This document shows, one piece after another, positions 9,401-18,162 of a DNA stretch of 50,183 nucleotides (positions within the stretch are counted from its first letter, which is position 1; each line of letters opens with the position of its first letter). Made by a program: the position numbers and the translations under genes. A model generated the notes under the pieces. That model did no database searches, was not told where the DNA came from, and saw only the letters and a list, made by a program, of their open reading frames with translations. Source of the stretch: Apostichopus californicus (taxonomy: Eukaryota > Echinodermata > Holothuroidea > Aspidochirotida > Stichopodidae); contig JAIPMN010041996.1 of assembly GCA_020650975.1 (NCBI GenBank), positions 1-50,183 on the forward strand, written 5' to 3'.

Positions 9401-11198
9401 TCCAAGGTGTGTAGAGTACAACGATTAGGTGTACAGAGCAAGTAAACAGGGTGATGAGAGAACAAGGTAGTAGGATCTAATGTTGCCATGGCTACTGCCT
9501 GTCGGCTGGTGTCCTAGACATATCCAAGGTGTGTAGAGTACAACGATTAGGTGTACAGAGTAAGTAAACAAGGTGATGAGAGAACAGGGTAGTAGAATGT
9601 AATGTTGCCATGGCTACTGCCTGTCGGCTGGTGTGCTAGACATATTCATGGCTTTTAGAGTACAAAGACTAGGTGTACAGAGTAAGTAAACAGGGTGATG
9701 AGAGAACAGGGTAGTAGAATGTAATGTTGCCATGGCTACTGCCTGTCGGCTGGTGTGCTAGACATATTCATGGCTTTTAGAGTACAAAGACTAGGTGTAC
9801 AGAGTAAGTAAACAGAGTGATGAGAGAACAGGGTAGTAGAATGTAATGTTGCCATGGCTACTGCCTGTCGGCTGGTGTGCTAGACATATTCATGGCTTTT
9901 AGAGTACAAAGACTAGGTGTACAGAGTAAGTAAACAGTGTGATGGGAAACAGGGGTCAGAGGGACATGAAGTACAAAGACTGGCCACACAGAGTTAGAGT
10001 ATGTTGTGTATGATGAAGGGCCAGTGATTGGAGAGTATGTCAATACACCAATATATTTGTATACATGGTATGTGGGCCATATCCACACAGCAGTAAGGTC
10101 CATATCAACACTGCAGCATTAAAGGTCCATATCCACATGGCAGTAGGGTCCATATCCACAGAGCAGGTAGGTCCATATCCACACAGCAGTAAGGTCTGTA
10201 CATACATCAATACATTTGGTATACATGTTATTTGATCCATGGCTACACAGTGCCAGTAAAAGTAATCTAGCCCACACAAGTATATTAATATTGCTTGTTG
10301 TATTTGCAAACTTGACAATCCACAGTATTCTATTACTCATACCAGTCAACACACTATACCGTTATCAACAATAACCATATTAATCAACAATATTTACATT
10401 TGATTGGTTTTGCAGGAAATAGTGACAGCCCTGGAGAGTAAGTGTAACATCATTCCAGTCATGGACACCTTTCGCTGGCCGAAACCAGAGGAGCTTCCAG
10501 AAGATATGAGGGCGATATGTTACTTTAATGGAATCAAGTAATTAGCCTTATCAAAATCTCAAAGACAGTTGAAACCTCTCAGAAAATATATAAATGTGCA
10601 AACATGAATAACCCTACCATTAACTCACTTAAAGTAAACTCTCCTCAAAACTGTCTCATTTTACCTTTTGCAACAAACTTCTTTTGGCTTGAATTTCTGT
10701 TCTGTATGTAGACACAACCCTCTTAATAGACTTCCTATAGACCTTCGTATAGACCTTCGTATCTCAAGAGTGGTGAACATTGATATCGAGACATCTCCAA
10801 CAGTTGTAATGTTGGTTGCTGTTCCAAAGTTTAATGTTAAATTGAACTTTCTACATCTTGGTGATTCCCTAAATTAGGTACCAGAGATGTTACAGTTTTG
10901 GTGCTCTCCTCTCTTCTCCTCGCCTTTCCACCATCATTTAAGTAAAAACCATTTTGTCTTCAGCTCTGCGACTGATATTTGAAGAATCTGTTATCAATGT
11001 TCCTTCTTTCCTCTCATCAGGTGGATTCACGATTACCAGGATGCCTGCATCGACAAACTGGAGAGATTCTTACGGGGAGAGGAGAACATGAAACAGTACT
11101 TAGAGCAGACCGTGGTAGGACTCAAGGGAACCCAGAGTGGCCACGGCTTGAGGAGCAGCAGGGGTGATAGCCACGACAGTAATGGAAGCACTGGATGA
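3323..11198 (+). CDS. SARM1: SARM1 (SAM-SAM-TIR NAD+ hydrolase), 3' part, six exons, N-terminus outside window
   Basis: Six exons, 3323-3456, 7258-7490, 8004-8154, 9126-9315, 10416-10537 and 11021-11198, all with AG/GT borders, join in one frame: 1008 nt, 335 residues plus TGA. The order is SAM1 (residues ~1-50), SAM2 (~55-122), a linker of ~38 residues, TIR (~160-305), and a Ser/Gly-rich tail. From family knowledge, SARM1 forms an octamer through its SAM domains, and its TIR domain cleaves NAD+ when ARM autoinhibition is released, causing axon degeneration. Visible marks are FISYRR, the BB-loop stretch VEKLEAGKF (as in human), WVHRE (the WxxxE motif with the catalytic Glu, human E642), RWPKP, and LPEDM. 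The ARM repeats and the start of SAM1 are not in the window. The linker and C-terminal tail are longer than in human. The TIR intron carries an unusual tandem array. I recognised the family by reading the protein; no search was run. Confidence 0.95.
3811..4090. mobile_element. MITE with 40-bp perfect terminal arms
   Basis: Arms at 3828-3867 and 4030-4069 are exact reverse complements over 40 bp. Weaker pairing continues outward to TATATTTACTTCG on the left and CGTAAATATA on the right. The interior holds a second small palindromic part (AGTGGCCGGTCACT near 3971-3984). No ORF, so non-autonomous. The target duplication is unclear, possibly TATA or TTA. Partial copies of the same unit lie at 4165, 4525 and 32815-32957. 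Confidence 0.8.
4165..4290 (+). mobile_element. Partial copy of the 3811-4090 MITE
   Basis: Begins TATATTTAGTTCGCTTCTCA, followed by CTTACCTGTTTCCTCACAAC and CTAAGCACTC, matching the left arm of the neighbouring MITE with scattered changes. The second arm is not seen. A more degenerate piece (CTTTTACCTATCTCCTCACA) lies near 4531-4550. Confidence 0.6.
4640..5290 (+). repeat. AGGTCA-rich tandem repeat, about four or five degenerate units
   Basis: Degenerate units of about 120-130 bp carry AAACTCGATAACTTCAAA, a GGATxxATxCCAT phrase, a TGTGGATCCAAxTTTAGTGAG phrase and TTTGAGGTCA-type half-sites. At least six AGGTCA-like half-sites occur, including GAGGTGAAAGGTCATTTGAG at 5065-5084. Same family as 1225-1690. 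Confidence 0.65.
6719..7215. repeat. CATACATA / TAAGGGTTTACATAC tandem array
   Basis: Irregular repetition of TTTACATACATACATACTTT joined by TATAAGGGTTTACATAC phrases, about 24 to 40 bp per unit, fading into plain CATA/TACATACTTTAA repeats. It ends just before the SAM2 exon at 7258, so it crowds the branch-point region. Confidence 0.85.
7258..7490 (+). CDS. SARM1: SARM1 exon: end of SAM1 and all of SAM2
   Basis: Acceptor TTCTTCTTTGTAAG, donor T|GTAAGC. It takes two bases from the previous exon (AG+G = Arg). The translation reads [13 protein letters not shown], then SAM2 with [38 protein letters not shown] and [15 protein letters not shown]. This follows human SARM1 SAM2 (LADWLGSLDPRFRQYT, GIHLGVHRARIL) residue by residue. 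It leaves one base (T) for the next exon. The tandem CATACATA array ends only about 45 bp before this exon. Confidence 0.95.
8004..8154 (+). CDS. SARM1: SARM1 exon: SAM2-TIR linker and first TIR strand
   Basis: The frame fixes the acceptor at the CAG ending at 8003: T carried over plus CT makes Ser, then [17 protein letters not shown], an acidic/Asn stretch, and [16 protein letters not shown]. Using the nearby AG at 8036-8037 would break the frame. FISYRR is the TIR box 1 region; the two Arg correspond to the NAD-contacting pair R569/R570 of human SARM1. Donor AG|GTAAGT is a strong consensus. The linker of about 38 residues is longer than in human SARM1. Confidence 0.92.
9126..9315 (+). CDS. 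SARM1: SARM1 exon: TIR core with BB loop
   Basis: Acceptor CATTCAG after a long T-rich tract (9049-9085); donor AGA|GTAAGT. It continues in frame as [51 protein letters not shown], then [23 protein letters not shown] is nearly identical to human, including the Glu in VEKLE next to the active site. The exon ends exactly between Arg and the catalytic Glu of WVHRE. The 3' end of this exon and its donor are echoed in the downstream 122-bp tandem array. Confidence 0.96.
9316..9950 (+). repeat. 122-bp tandem array derived in part from the TIR exon end
   Basis: Period exactly 122 bp: the exon's donor GTAAGT at 9316 recurs at 9438 (as GCAAGT), 9560, 9682, 9804 and 9926. The 26 bases before each recurring donor resemble the end of the SARM1 exon (21 of 26 identical for the copy before 9682), and the bases after it are nearly identical. 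A more decayed trace (GTACAAAGACTGG) is at 9971-9983. The array therefore repeats an exon-intron boundary. Confidence 0.88.
10070..10200. repeat. GGTCCATATCCACACAGCAG short tandem repeat
   Basis: About six degenerate units of roughly 23 bp, each GGTCCATATCCACA followed by CAGCAGTAA-like sequence. It lies in the same SARM1 intron as the 122-bp array. Confidence 0.8.
10416..10537 (+). CDS. SARM1: SARM1 exon: TIR catalytic glutamate and WPxP segment
   Basis: Acceptor TTTTGCAG; the first codon is GAA, the catalytic Glu of the WxxxE motif (human E642). The translation reads [40 protein letters not shown]. Human has EIVTALSCGKNIVPIID, FEWPEPQVLPEDM and FNGIKWSHEY. The Trp of RWPKP corresponds to human W662. 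The donor is AA|GTAATT, and the exon leaves two bases (AA) that complete Lys with the G of the next exon. Confidence 0.95.
11021..11198 (+). CDS. SARM1: SARM1 terminal coding exon
   Basis: Acceptor TTTCCTCTCATCAG, then G completes Lys and [19 protein letters not shown] follows (human WSHEYQEATIEKIIRFLQG). The last TIR helix ends near RFLRGEE. A tail of about 40 residues follows, with [12 protein letters not shown] and a Ser/Arg/Asp/Gly-rich end before TGA at 11196-11198. The tail is low-complexity as in vertebrate SARM1 but not alignable by eye. Confidence 0.93.
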
Positions 11199-13570
11199 TT
11201 TAGAGTCCACTCCAGTCATAGGGCCAGCGTGGATGTTTAACATGGCCACCATCTTTGTTAATTATTCTGTCAGGGACATCATTACGACACATCTATATTC
11301 GTGATGAACAAACCTACTGTCACCCAAAAAGCTAACACAAAATCTCCATTTTCGAAATTTCTTTAGGTATAAGTCTGACGACTTCAGCAGATCCGACTGT
11401 GTCTCCATAGAAACCAGTAGTGCTTGATTTGTTATGTGTTACTCTATTCATTACATCTCCTATTTCCATTGAAATATGTGGTGGTTGAGAAAGGTTGCTT
11501 AAAATATTAAAAATGTAACAGTAATTAATTAGGGTCATCACTTAATATTGTCTTTGTTTTTGTTTGTTTTTCGCATGAAAAACAAATTTTAACTTTCGGA
11601 AACACTACTACAGAGTGCACCTCCCTCATAACCCCATTTCAAACTTTCCTTTCTTGGAAAGAGAAATTAATACTTTTGTTACTATTTTGAGAGAATTGTT
11701 CATCACAAACATATCTATCATGTATAAAAGCCATTTAAGATGATGGTTGACTTACTTCCCCATCTTAACCCTCTCATAGAATGGTGTGTCCTGATTTCAT
11801 TTCAATTTGACATCAGTATACAGACTGATCATGCATGAAGCCTCAGTAGAAACTACTGTAGCCCCCCCCCCCCCATAGGGATCATAGTACGGATACAACA
11901 AGCCTGTAATTAGTCAATCTTTCCCACCCTTTCTTTCTGCATTCTTCCTTCTGTATGTTGTAACCGTGCAGTGCCCTGAAGCAGGGGTGCAACCATTTAT
12001 ACCTGTGGGGCCGGGGGAAGGGGGCTTTAGCACAAGGGCAGACAGATAATTACCGAAAAAAATCCAATACATTGATGAACAATGTGTATGTGCAGAACGC
12101 CATTAACGGTTGAATTTTTCAAATTTGTTTCGAAAGTTGCAAAAAATAGCACAATTCTTTCATCTAAGCCCCACCGTCAATTTCTCTTGGACAACGTAAC
12201 ATCTTAGCCACCTCCAAAAAAACAAAATGGCTGCTACCTCTGCCATGAAGTATGTTTGAGCAAGTCTAAAAGACTATGGTCATGTTCAATATCCAAGTAC
12301 AAATCTGGGTACAGCTTTTATTTGGAAAGAGCCAAAGACAAGGTTAAATTTCATTCAGTATTAGAATTAGGTTATTACCAATAAATGTGTATATCATAAT
12401 ATATAGACAGATCTACTGTGGTTTACTGACATTGGAAGTCAGTGATATGATTATTAAATATAATAAAATCCCACTACTTGTAATTTTTTATCATCATGAT
12501 CATAAAAAAAAAGCTACTTGCAATAACAAGTGATTAGAAAGTGTAAGCACTTTTTTTTGCTCTTTGAGACATATTTGACTGTACATATATTACAAAGAGA
12601 GAGAAAACTGAAAAGAGGATGTTCATGAGAATTTTGTTAATTATCTACATGAATGTAATTTAAGCTAAACGGATATAGGATTCATTGTAGTGGAAATGCA
12701 AGGCAAAATGATGCAGGAGATGTTTTCAGAGAAATCGACATGCAAATTAGTTAGTATTCCTGGAATAAAAACTAAAGATATTCTTTTATAATCCACATCA
12801 TTATAATACCAAAAATGACAGAACATGCAATTAGTTCATATTCATACGCTGGAAAAGAAAATGGAGAAAAATTCATTCTTTTAATCTGCCTGATTGGTAA
12901 GGCACAATGATTTTAGCAGCTTTATGAAATATGGTAGCTATCGTGCAATTTTAGGTTTATTATTTACTTTTACTTTTTTTCTTCAGAAGTCACTGAAATT
13001 TCATCACCTTGCTTTCCAAGTTTTTCATTCTTTTTTTGCTTATTTGTTCATTGTGTGTGCTTCTTTGGATGTACTTTTTGTGCACTACTTGGGTTCTGTA
13101 GTATTATTTGTGAAACGTTCTTGAAGTTCTTGGGGTTAAGTCTGGGAAACCTATAAAGGTCTGAGAACTTTGAGACTTGGTGGTAGTATTTTGGAATTTT
13201 GGCTAATTTTGTTTCCATGATTATGTTGGAAACCTGTTAATAGATCCAACTCATTGCAGTACATGGATGTGGATAGGTGTATCAGTTTCCTTTATTCCTA
13301 AATCAAACTTGTGTCTCGCAGAAAGGTGCAAGAGGAGCTAAAAAAGAAAAGAAAAAGAAGATAGGACTTTATGGGTTATAAGAAGAAGGGCGGAGTAGTA
13401 ATAAATGTTCTTTTTTTTTCTCCAAATTTTCCATTTCTTTTGATTTGTTTGAAAGCCTTGCTACATCTACTAGGCTGATGATATGCATGGTGAATTATGG
13501 CAGCTTAATATGTAAAACACCCCAAAAAACTTCAAAGAAGGAAATTTTTGGCACTCTCCATGGAGGGTTT

Positions 13571-14093
13571 TTCCACACGTTAAGTGGAAGTAGTATAAGG
13601 TTTATGGGTTACTACAGAAGAATTAACAACAATGTGGGTTATTTCAAGTGGAATTAGTACTAATGTATATGCATTATAATACAAGTACTGAACTATGTGG
13701 GTTATTTCAAGTGGAAATAGTACTAAGGTATAAGAGTTATAATTAAGGACTAAACAATGTGGGTTATTTCAAGTGGATGTAGTACTAAGGTATATGAGTT
13801 ATAATACAAGTACTGAACTATGTGGGTTTATATTTCAAGTGGTAAAAGTACTAGTGTATATGAGTTATAATACAAGTACTAATACTATGTGGGTTATTTC
13901 AAGTGGAAATAGTACTAATGTATATTAGTTCTAATACAAGTACTAAACTATGTGGGTTATTTCAAGTGGAAATAGTACTAATGTATATTAGTTCTAATAC
14001 AAGTACTAAACTATGTGGGTTATTTCAAGTGGATGTAGTACTAAGGTATATGAGTTATAATACAAGTATTAAACTATGTGGGCTATTTTTTAT
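13571..14093. repeat. 63-bp tandem array, about eight units
   Basis: GTGGGTTATTTCAAGTGG recurs at 13634, 13697, 13759, 13822, 13889, 13952, 14015 and (as GTGGGCTATTT) 14078; spacing is 63 except for one 62 and one 67. The last units are nearly identical, so the array was recently expanded. An apparent repetitive peptide in it arises only because 63 is a multiple of three. Confidence 0.92.
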
Positions 14094-15237
14094 TTCTCTT
14101 ATTACTGAATTAACAGAGGTTGACTCATCTGGTTTTTAAAAATACCAGTTTGGAGACTGAGGGATATTTATTGTAAACTTTACTGTTGACCCAATTGGTA
14201 ACAAAACCATCATGTTTTAAGATTTGCTTTCTCATAGGAAAATTGCTCTGTCCATCAAAGCTCTGAAATTATCAAATTTATTGGTTTTTTTGCAAGATCT
14301 CCAATCCACATGTGTTGTTTTTTATTTACTATTTTTTTTTTTTTTTTTTAATGAGTCGTGGACTCTTGGGCAGGCACATAAATTAATATTCATGAAGCCC
14401 TCATGTGATATTGGGGCAAATCTACCAGCTTGAAGATTTTGTGTCCGTCTGTATTCAAGTGTGTGCAACCTAATTAATTACCATTAGTTAATTAATTACC
14501 TTGTGTTTTCATCATAATTTTGTTTCTCCTAACCTTCTCTGCTTTTCTTTTCCTTTGTTTTTCATTCTCAATTGTTGTTATTCAGATTACAAAAATCAAG
14601 TCATTTCAAAAAGGTTATACCAAATAGTTTACAGTTTAACGTTTTCCTTTTTTTAAGCACTACCTTTGCTTGAGTTAGATACCTTGTATGAATGTTGTGA
14701 ATCCATGGGGATAAATCCACCTTTAGTTAGATACCTTCTATTTATTCCTCTTAGTTTGTTTCGCTCAGGAAGGAAATTCAGGAATGGGCTTGGACTGAAT
14801 ACCCTCAAGATGTGTCGCATGTGTGTTTTAATACCAGCCCAATGGTCACCATGTATTACAAGCAAAGCTATTTCTGCAGCTTTATGTTCATAACTTCGTA
14901 CTGAAAGCATTTTGTATTGCTTGCTGTATCCCAGTCAGGTTAAAGGGAAAATATGTTTTAGGTCTACATGGTCAGAAAATAGAAACGTTTTGTGGTAATT
15001 TATAGCATTTTATATCAGTTAGATCACGAGTTAAAGCTCAACAGTATTGCCTCTGGAATATTACTGTACTGAAAGCACTATCCTGGATGAGCTGCCTCTT
15101 AACATTAGATCCCAGACGCTGCGGAGCGTTTAATCAGACGATGAAATAACTTATGTGTCCAGACAAATTATGTCAGGATGGATGCAAAATACAGAAATTG
15201 AGGTCTGAATTATTTCACTTTCTAGCATAAGCTGAGA

Positions 15238-15261
15238 AGGGGGGGGGGGGGGGGGGGGGGG
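15238..15261 (+). repeat. Poly-G tract
   Basis: An uninterrupted run of about 22 to 24 G. It is the longest of many G or C homopolymers in the window, and its length is likely unreliable in any assembly. Confidence 0.9.
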
Positions 15262-17188
15262 AGGTCACAACTTTTTGGTCTTCTCTGTGTGGTGTATCCA
15301 TGAGTTCCCATGTTTATCTGTGAATGTTGTGTATCCATGGGTACATATCCAGCCGGCTTCATTTTTTTTTACCTTTGTGGCATGAGTGGTAAGTCTGAAG
15401 TCACAAGAGTTGCACAGTCCTCCCAGTGGTTTAGTATATTTAATCATTGTAACTGTCGTATACATCTTGAAGAAGATGCTATTAACAGCTAGTAGTAGTT
15501 TGTATCGGTGACTGGAATTCCAGACAGGAGCCCTCTTGTGGATGCTGTTATTAAGTGCAGCTTTTCACTTCAAATACGACGTTTGCTTCTTTTGTGTTCA
15601 TGAAGAGTGAACAGAAAAGTCTCCAAACAATTTTCCTTAAAGGACCCTCCCAGTGGTACGAGAGAAATGCAATGCTGTGATGAGAGGACACTTCCTTGCA
15701 TTTCTTAAAAAGAAATGTCAAGTGTGTGCTGAAAGCATAAGTATTGTCTGTATCAGATGTATATAGATTGTATATTCTCCAGTTTAGAGGAAGTTTTTGA
15801 CATTGTCACATTTTAAATGAATTTTATAAAATGAAATTGTATAATACAGGGATGATCTTGAGAGGGGGGTGGGGGGGGGAGAACTGTTAAGTATGGCAGC
15901 ACTCTAAAATTGACAAAGTTTATGCTGTGTCTTAAGTGAAAGTTCAAATGAAAGCATCAAGTTTGATTGATGATCTTGAAGTCATTGAATATGAAGCCTC
16001 GTGTTTCACATGCACCAAAATAGCATCATTTTACTTTAAGGACTTTTAGAACATTTGTTCACCACAATTATAGCATTTTGAATTTTTTTTTTCTTGTGAG
16101 ATGAACATCTTCAAGTTTGCTATGCCTCTTGGCATCAAATTGTGTGCAGAGAATTTGTAAATAAATTTAAGTGATGCATTGAAGAAATGAATGGTACTGA
16201 TATCTTGCCAATTGCCCATAACTTTTGTAATTTTAATTGTAGAAATGAAAAGATAATTATTGTTTTAATACTTTGGCCTTCCTTTTTTTCAGTAGTCATA
16301 GTTCATGGTTGTGCTCAGTTGAATTTCAAATGTTAGCATTAAAACTTTAACGGTAAAGATCATTAGTTGTGTGAAACTCATCTAATTTCAGTTACGAGTT
16401 TCAGAATATTTACAGACTGGTAATGTAAAATACTTGTCCATATGTCCTTATTTAGTTTGAGGGTCATTTTTGGTGACAACTAATTTGTCCAAGTGGTCTG
16501 TTGGTCTTTTGAAATACACCTGGACTAGTGACTGCTTCAATGGAGAAAAAAAAACAATATTAAAAAGACTTAGGAGGAGAATAAAAAACAGGTCACAGTG
16601 TCTTAATCTAATTGTGCATTTTTTTTTAAACTGTTTTTGAGCCAGAAAGGTTTATCTTAGGGTCATGAGCTATAGCAATGCATGAAAGATGTATAGTTAA
16701 GGAGTGATTAGTGGGGAGTGAAATATGATGTGGGTGGCCATCTTGTGTACCTGTTTATGAAAAGTTTACATGAAAACCACATGGACTAATCATTCATTAT
16801 TTATTTGACTTAGTTACGGTGCAGTATTTGTTATTTTGAAGAGAACCAAAATAAGAATGGGGCTAACTTAGAAAGAATGTAACAGTTTGGGTGAAATAAC
16901 CTTGACTTTTCTTGGCCAGACTGGTGTGACTTTTCTTTCAAATAAAACATTTGTAGTGATCCTAAACATTGGCTCCAGTAATTGATTGCTTTTTATGTAC
17001 ATTTTTGTCTCGTTTTTCAGCATATTTCATTCTTGTTCTTCTCTTCATGCATAAATTTTTATCAACCGTCTATGAGCAATTGTCTGTGACTAATCTACAA
17101 GTTTGAACATTTGCTTATTTTACTGCTTTTCCTCATATTAAATGTTATGAATTATTGCAGATATTTACTATAAAGGAAAGAGAATATT

Positions 17189-17194
17189 AATAAA
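17189..17194 (+). terminator. Candidate polyadenylation signal of SARM1
   Basis: AATAAA followed about 20-25 bp later by a GT-rich run (TGTGTGGTATTGTTGATTTG), the usual downstream element. It lies 6 kb after the stop codon, at the end of an AT-rich stretch; tandem repeats and the hAT element begin right after. Alternative AATAAA hexamers exist at 16941 and earlier, so the 3' end is not certain. Confidence 0.35.
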
Positions 17195-17294
17195 GTGTGA
17201 AAAATTGGAAACAAATGTGTGGTATTGTTGATTTGTTTTTGATAGCTTAAATGTAGGATGAATAGCCTGGAGTCTGAATGGCACTGGAGAGGGA

Positions 17295-17461
17295 GGGGGG
17301 TGAGGGGGTGGCCAAAAAAAGTGACACTAGGGTTGCAAGGTGGAGTTTGATGGGGGTGAGGGCATGGCCACAAATGTGACACTAGGGTTGCAAGGTGGAG
17401 TTTGATGGGGGTGAGGGGGTGGCCAAAAAAAGTGACACTAGGGTTGCAAGGTGGAGTTTGG
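17295..17461 (+). repeat. 56-bp tandem repeat, three units
   Basis: GTGACACTAGGGTTGCAAGG recurs at 17321, 17376 and 17432, joined by TGGAGTTTGATGGGGGTGAG. G-rich, located just after the candidate SARM1 polyadenylation site. Confidence 0.9.
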
Positions 17462-17593
17462 CAGAAATTTGGTCTTGATATGTCTTAGTCTAAGAATAAT
17501 ATAATAATTTTTTGCTAGAAATATTTCTATAGCAACATCATCTTTCAAGATATTCAGCTCGAGAGTACAATAAATCTCTGGAAAACTCTAAAT

Positions 17594-18162
17594 CAGGGGT
17601 TCCCTAACTGGGGTACATGAACCCCCAGGGGGTGCTCGAGTCCATCCCAGGGGGTTCGTGAGACGTTTCTGAAAGTCAAAACTAGAGTACTTTTTGTTGA
17701 ACTAAAATCTGATATATCATATAATTTAGTAAATGTACAAAAGTCGTACCTATCGACAAACTCTTTTCGCGTTCCATACGCATATGTTGCCATAGAAGCA
17801 CCGTACCGTGCATGTGATAAAAAACAGGAGCATCCATCTCATCGTGTGTGATGGGTGATCGATGCATGATACAATTCGTGATAAATAAATATTTGTTCAT
17901 CTCTTGTTTATTCCAATACAATATTACACTATGAACTTGATCTTTTACGAAGCACTGTTATGCGTATCATAGTATAATAATTACTATGATCGAGTCTCAA
18001 AATTTTGGGGGTTCGAGGACAACTCTGACATCCACAGGGGGTTCGTGGACAACTCTGACATCCACAGGGGGTTAGTGGACAACTCTGACATCCACAGGGG
18101 GTTCGTGGACAACTCTGACATCCACAGGGGGTTTGTGGGGGGATAAAGAAAGGGAAACCCTG
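17594..18162. mobile_element. Non-autonomous hAT-type element (569 bp) with target duplication
   Basis: Ends are CAGGGGTTCCC (left) and GGGAAACCCTG (right), imperfect inverted repeats of the hAT/Charlie type. They are flanked by CTCTAAAT (17586-17593) and CTCTAAAG (18163-18170), an 8-bp target duplication with one change, as expected for hAT. The interior has no transposase ORF. Near the right end a 30-bp unit (GTTCGTGGACAACTCTGACA plus TCCACAGGGG) is repeated four times at 18007-18136, and one related copy lies near the left end (CCCAGGGGGTTCGTG). Confidence 0.85.

Larger units (their letters stand above)
11199..17200 (+). other. Probable long SARM1 3' UTR and flank
   Basis: No coding exon found. 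AT-rich sequence with many poly-T and poly-G/C runs: C run near 11863-11874, G run at 15238-15261, G runs near 15866-15880. It holds a 63-bp tandem array (13571-14093). A phrase close to TGAATGTTGTGxATCCATGG appears twice (about 14690 and 15322). Several AATAAA hexamers occur. Confidence 0.4.

Noticed and set aside
13903-14139. Repetitive peptide-like open frame
   Set aside because: It exists only because the 63-bp tandem unit is a multiple of three; no independent sign of coding.
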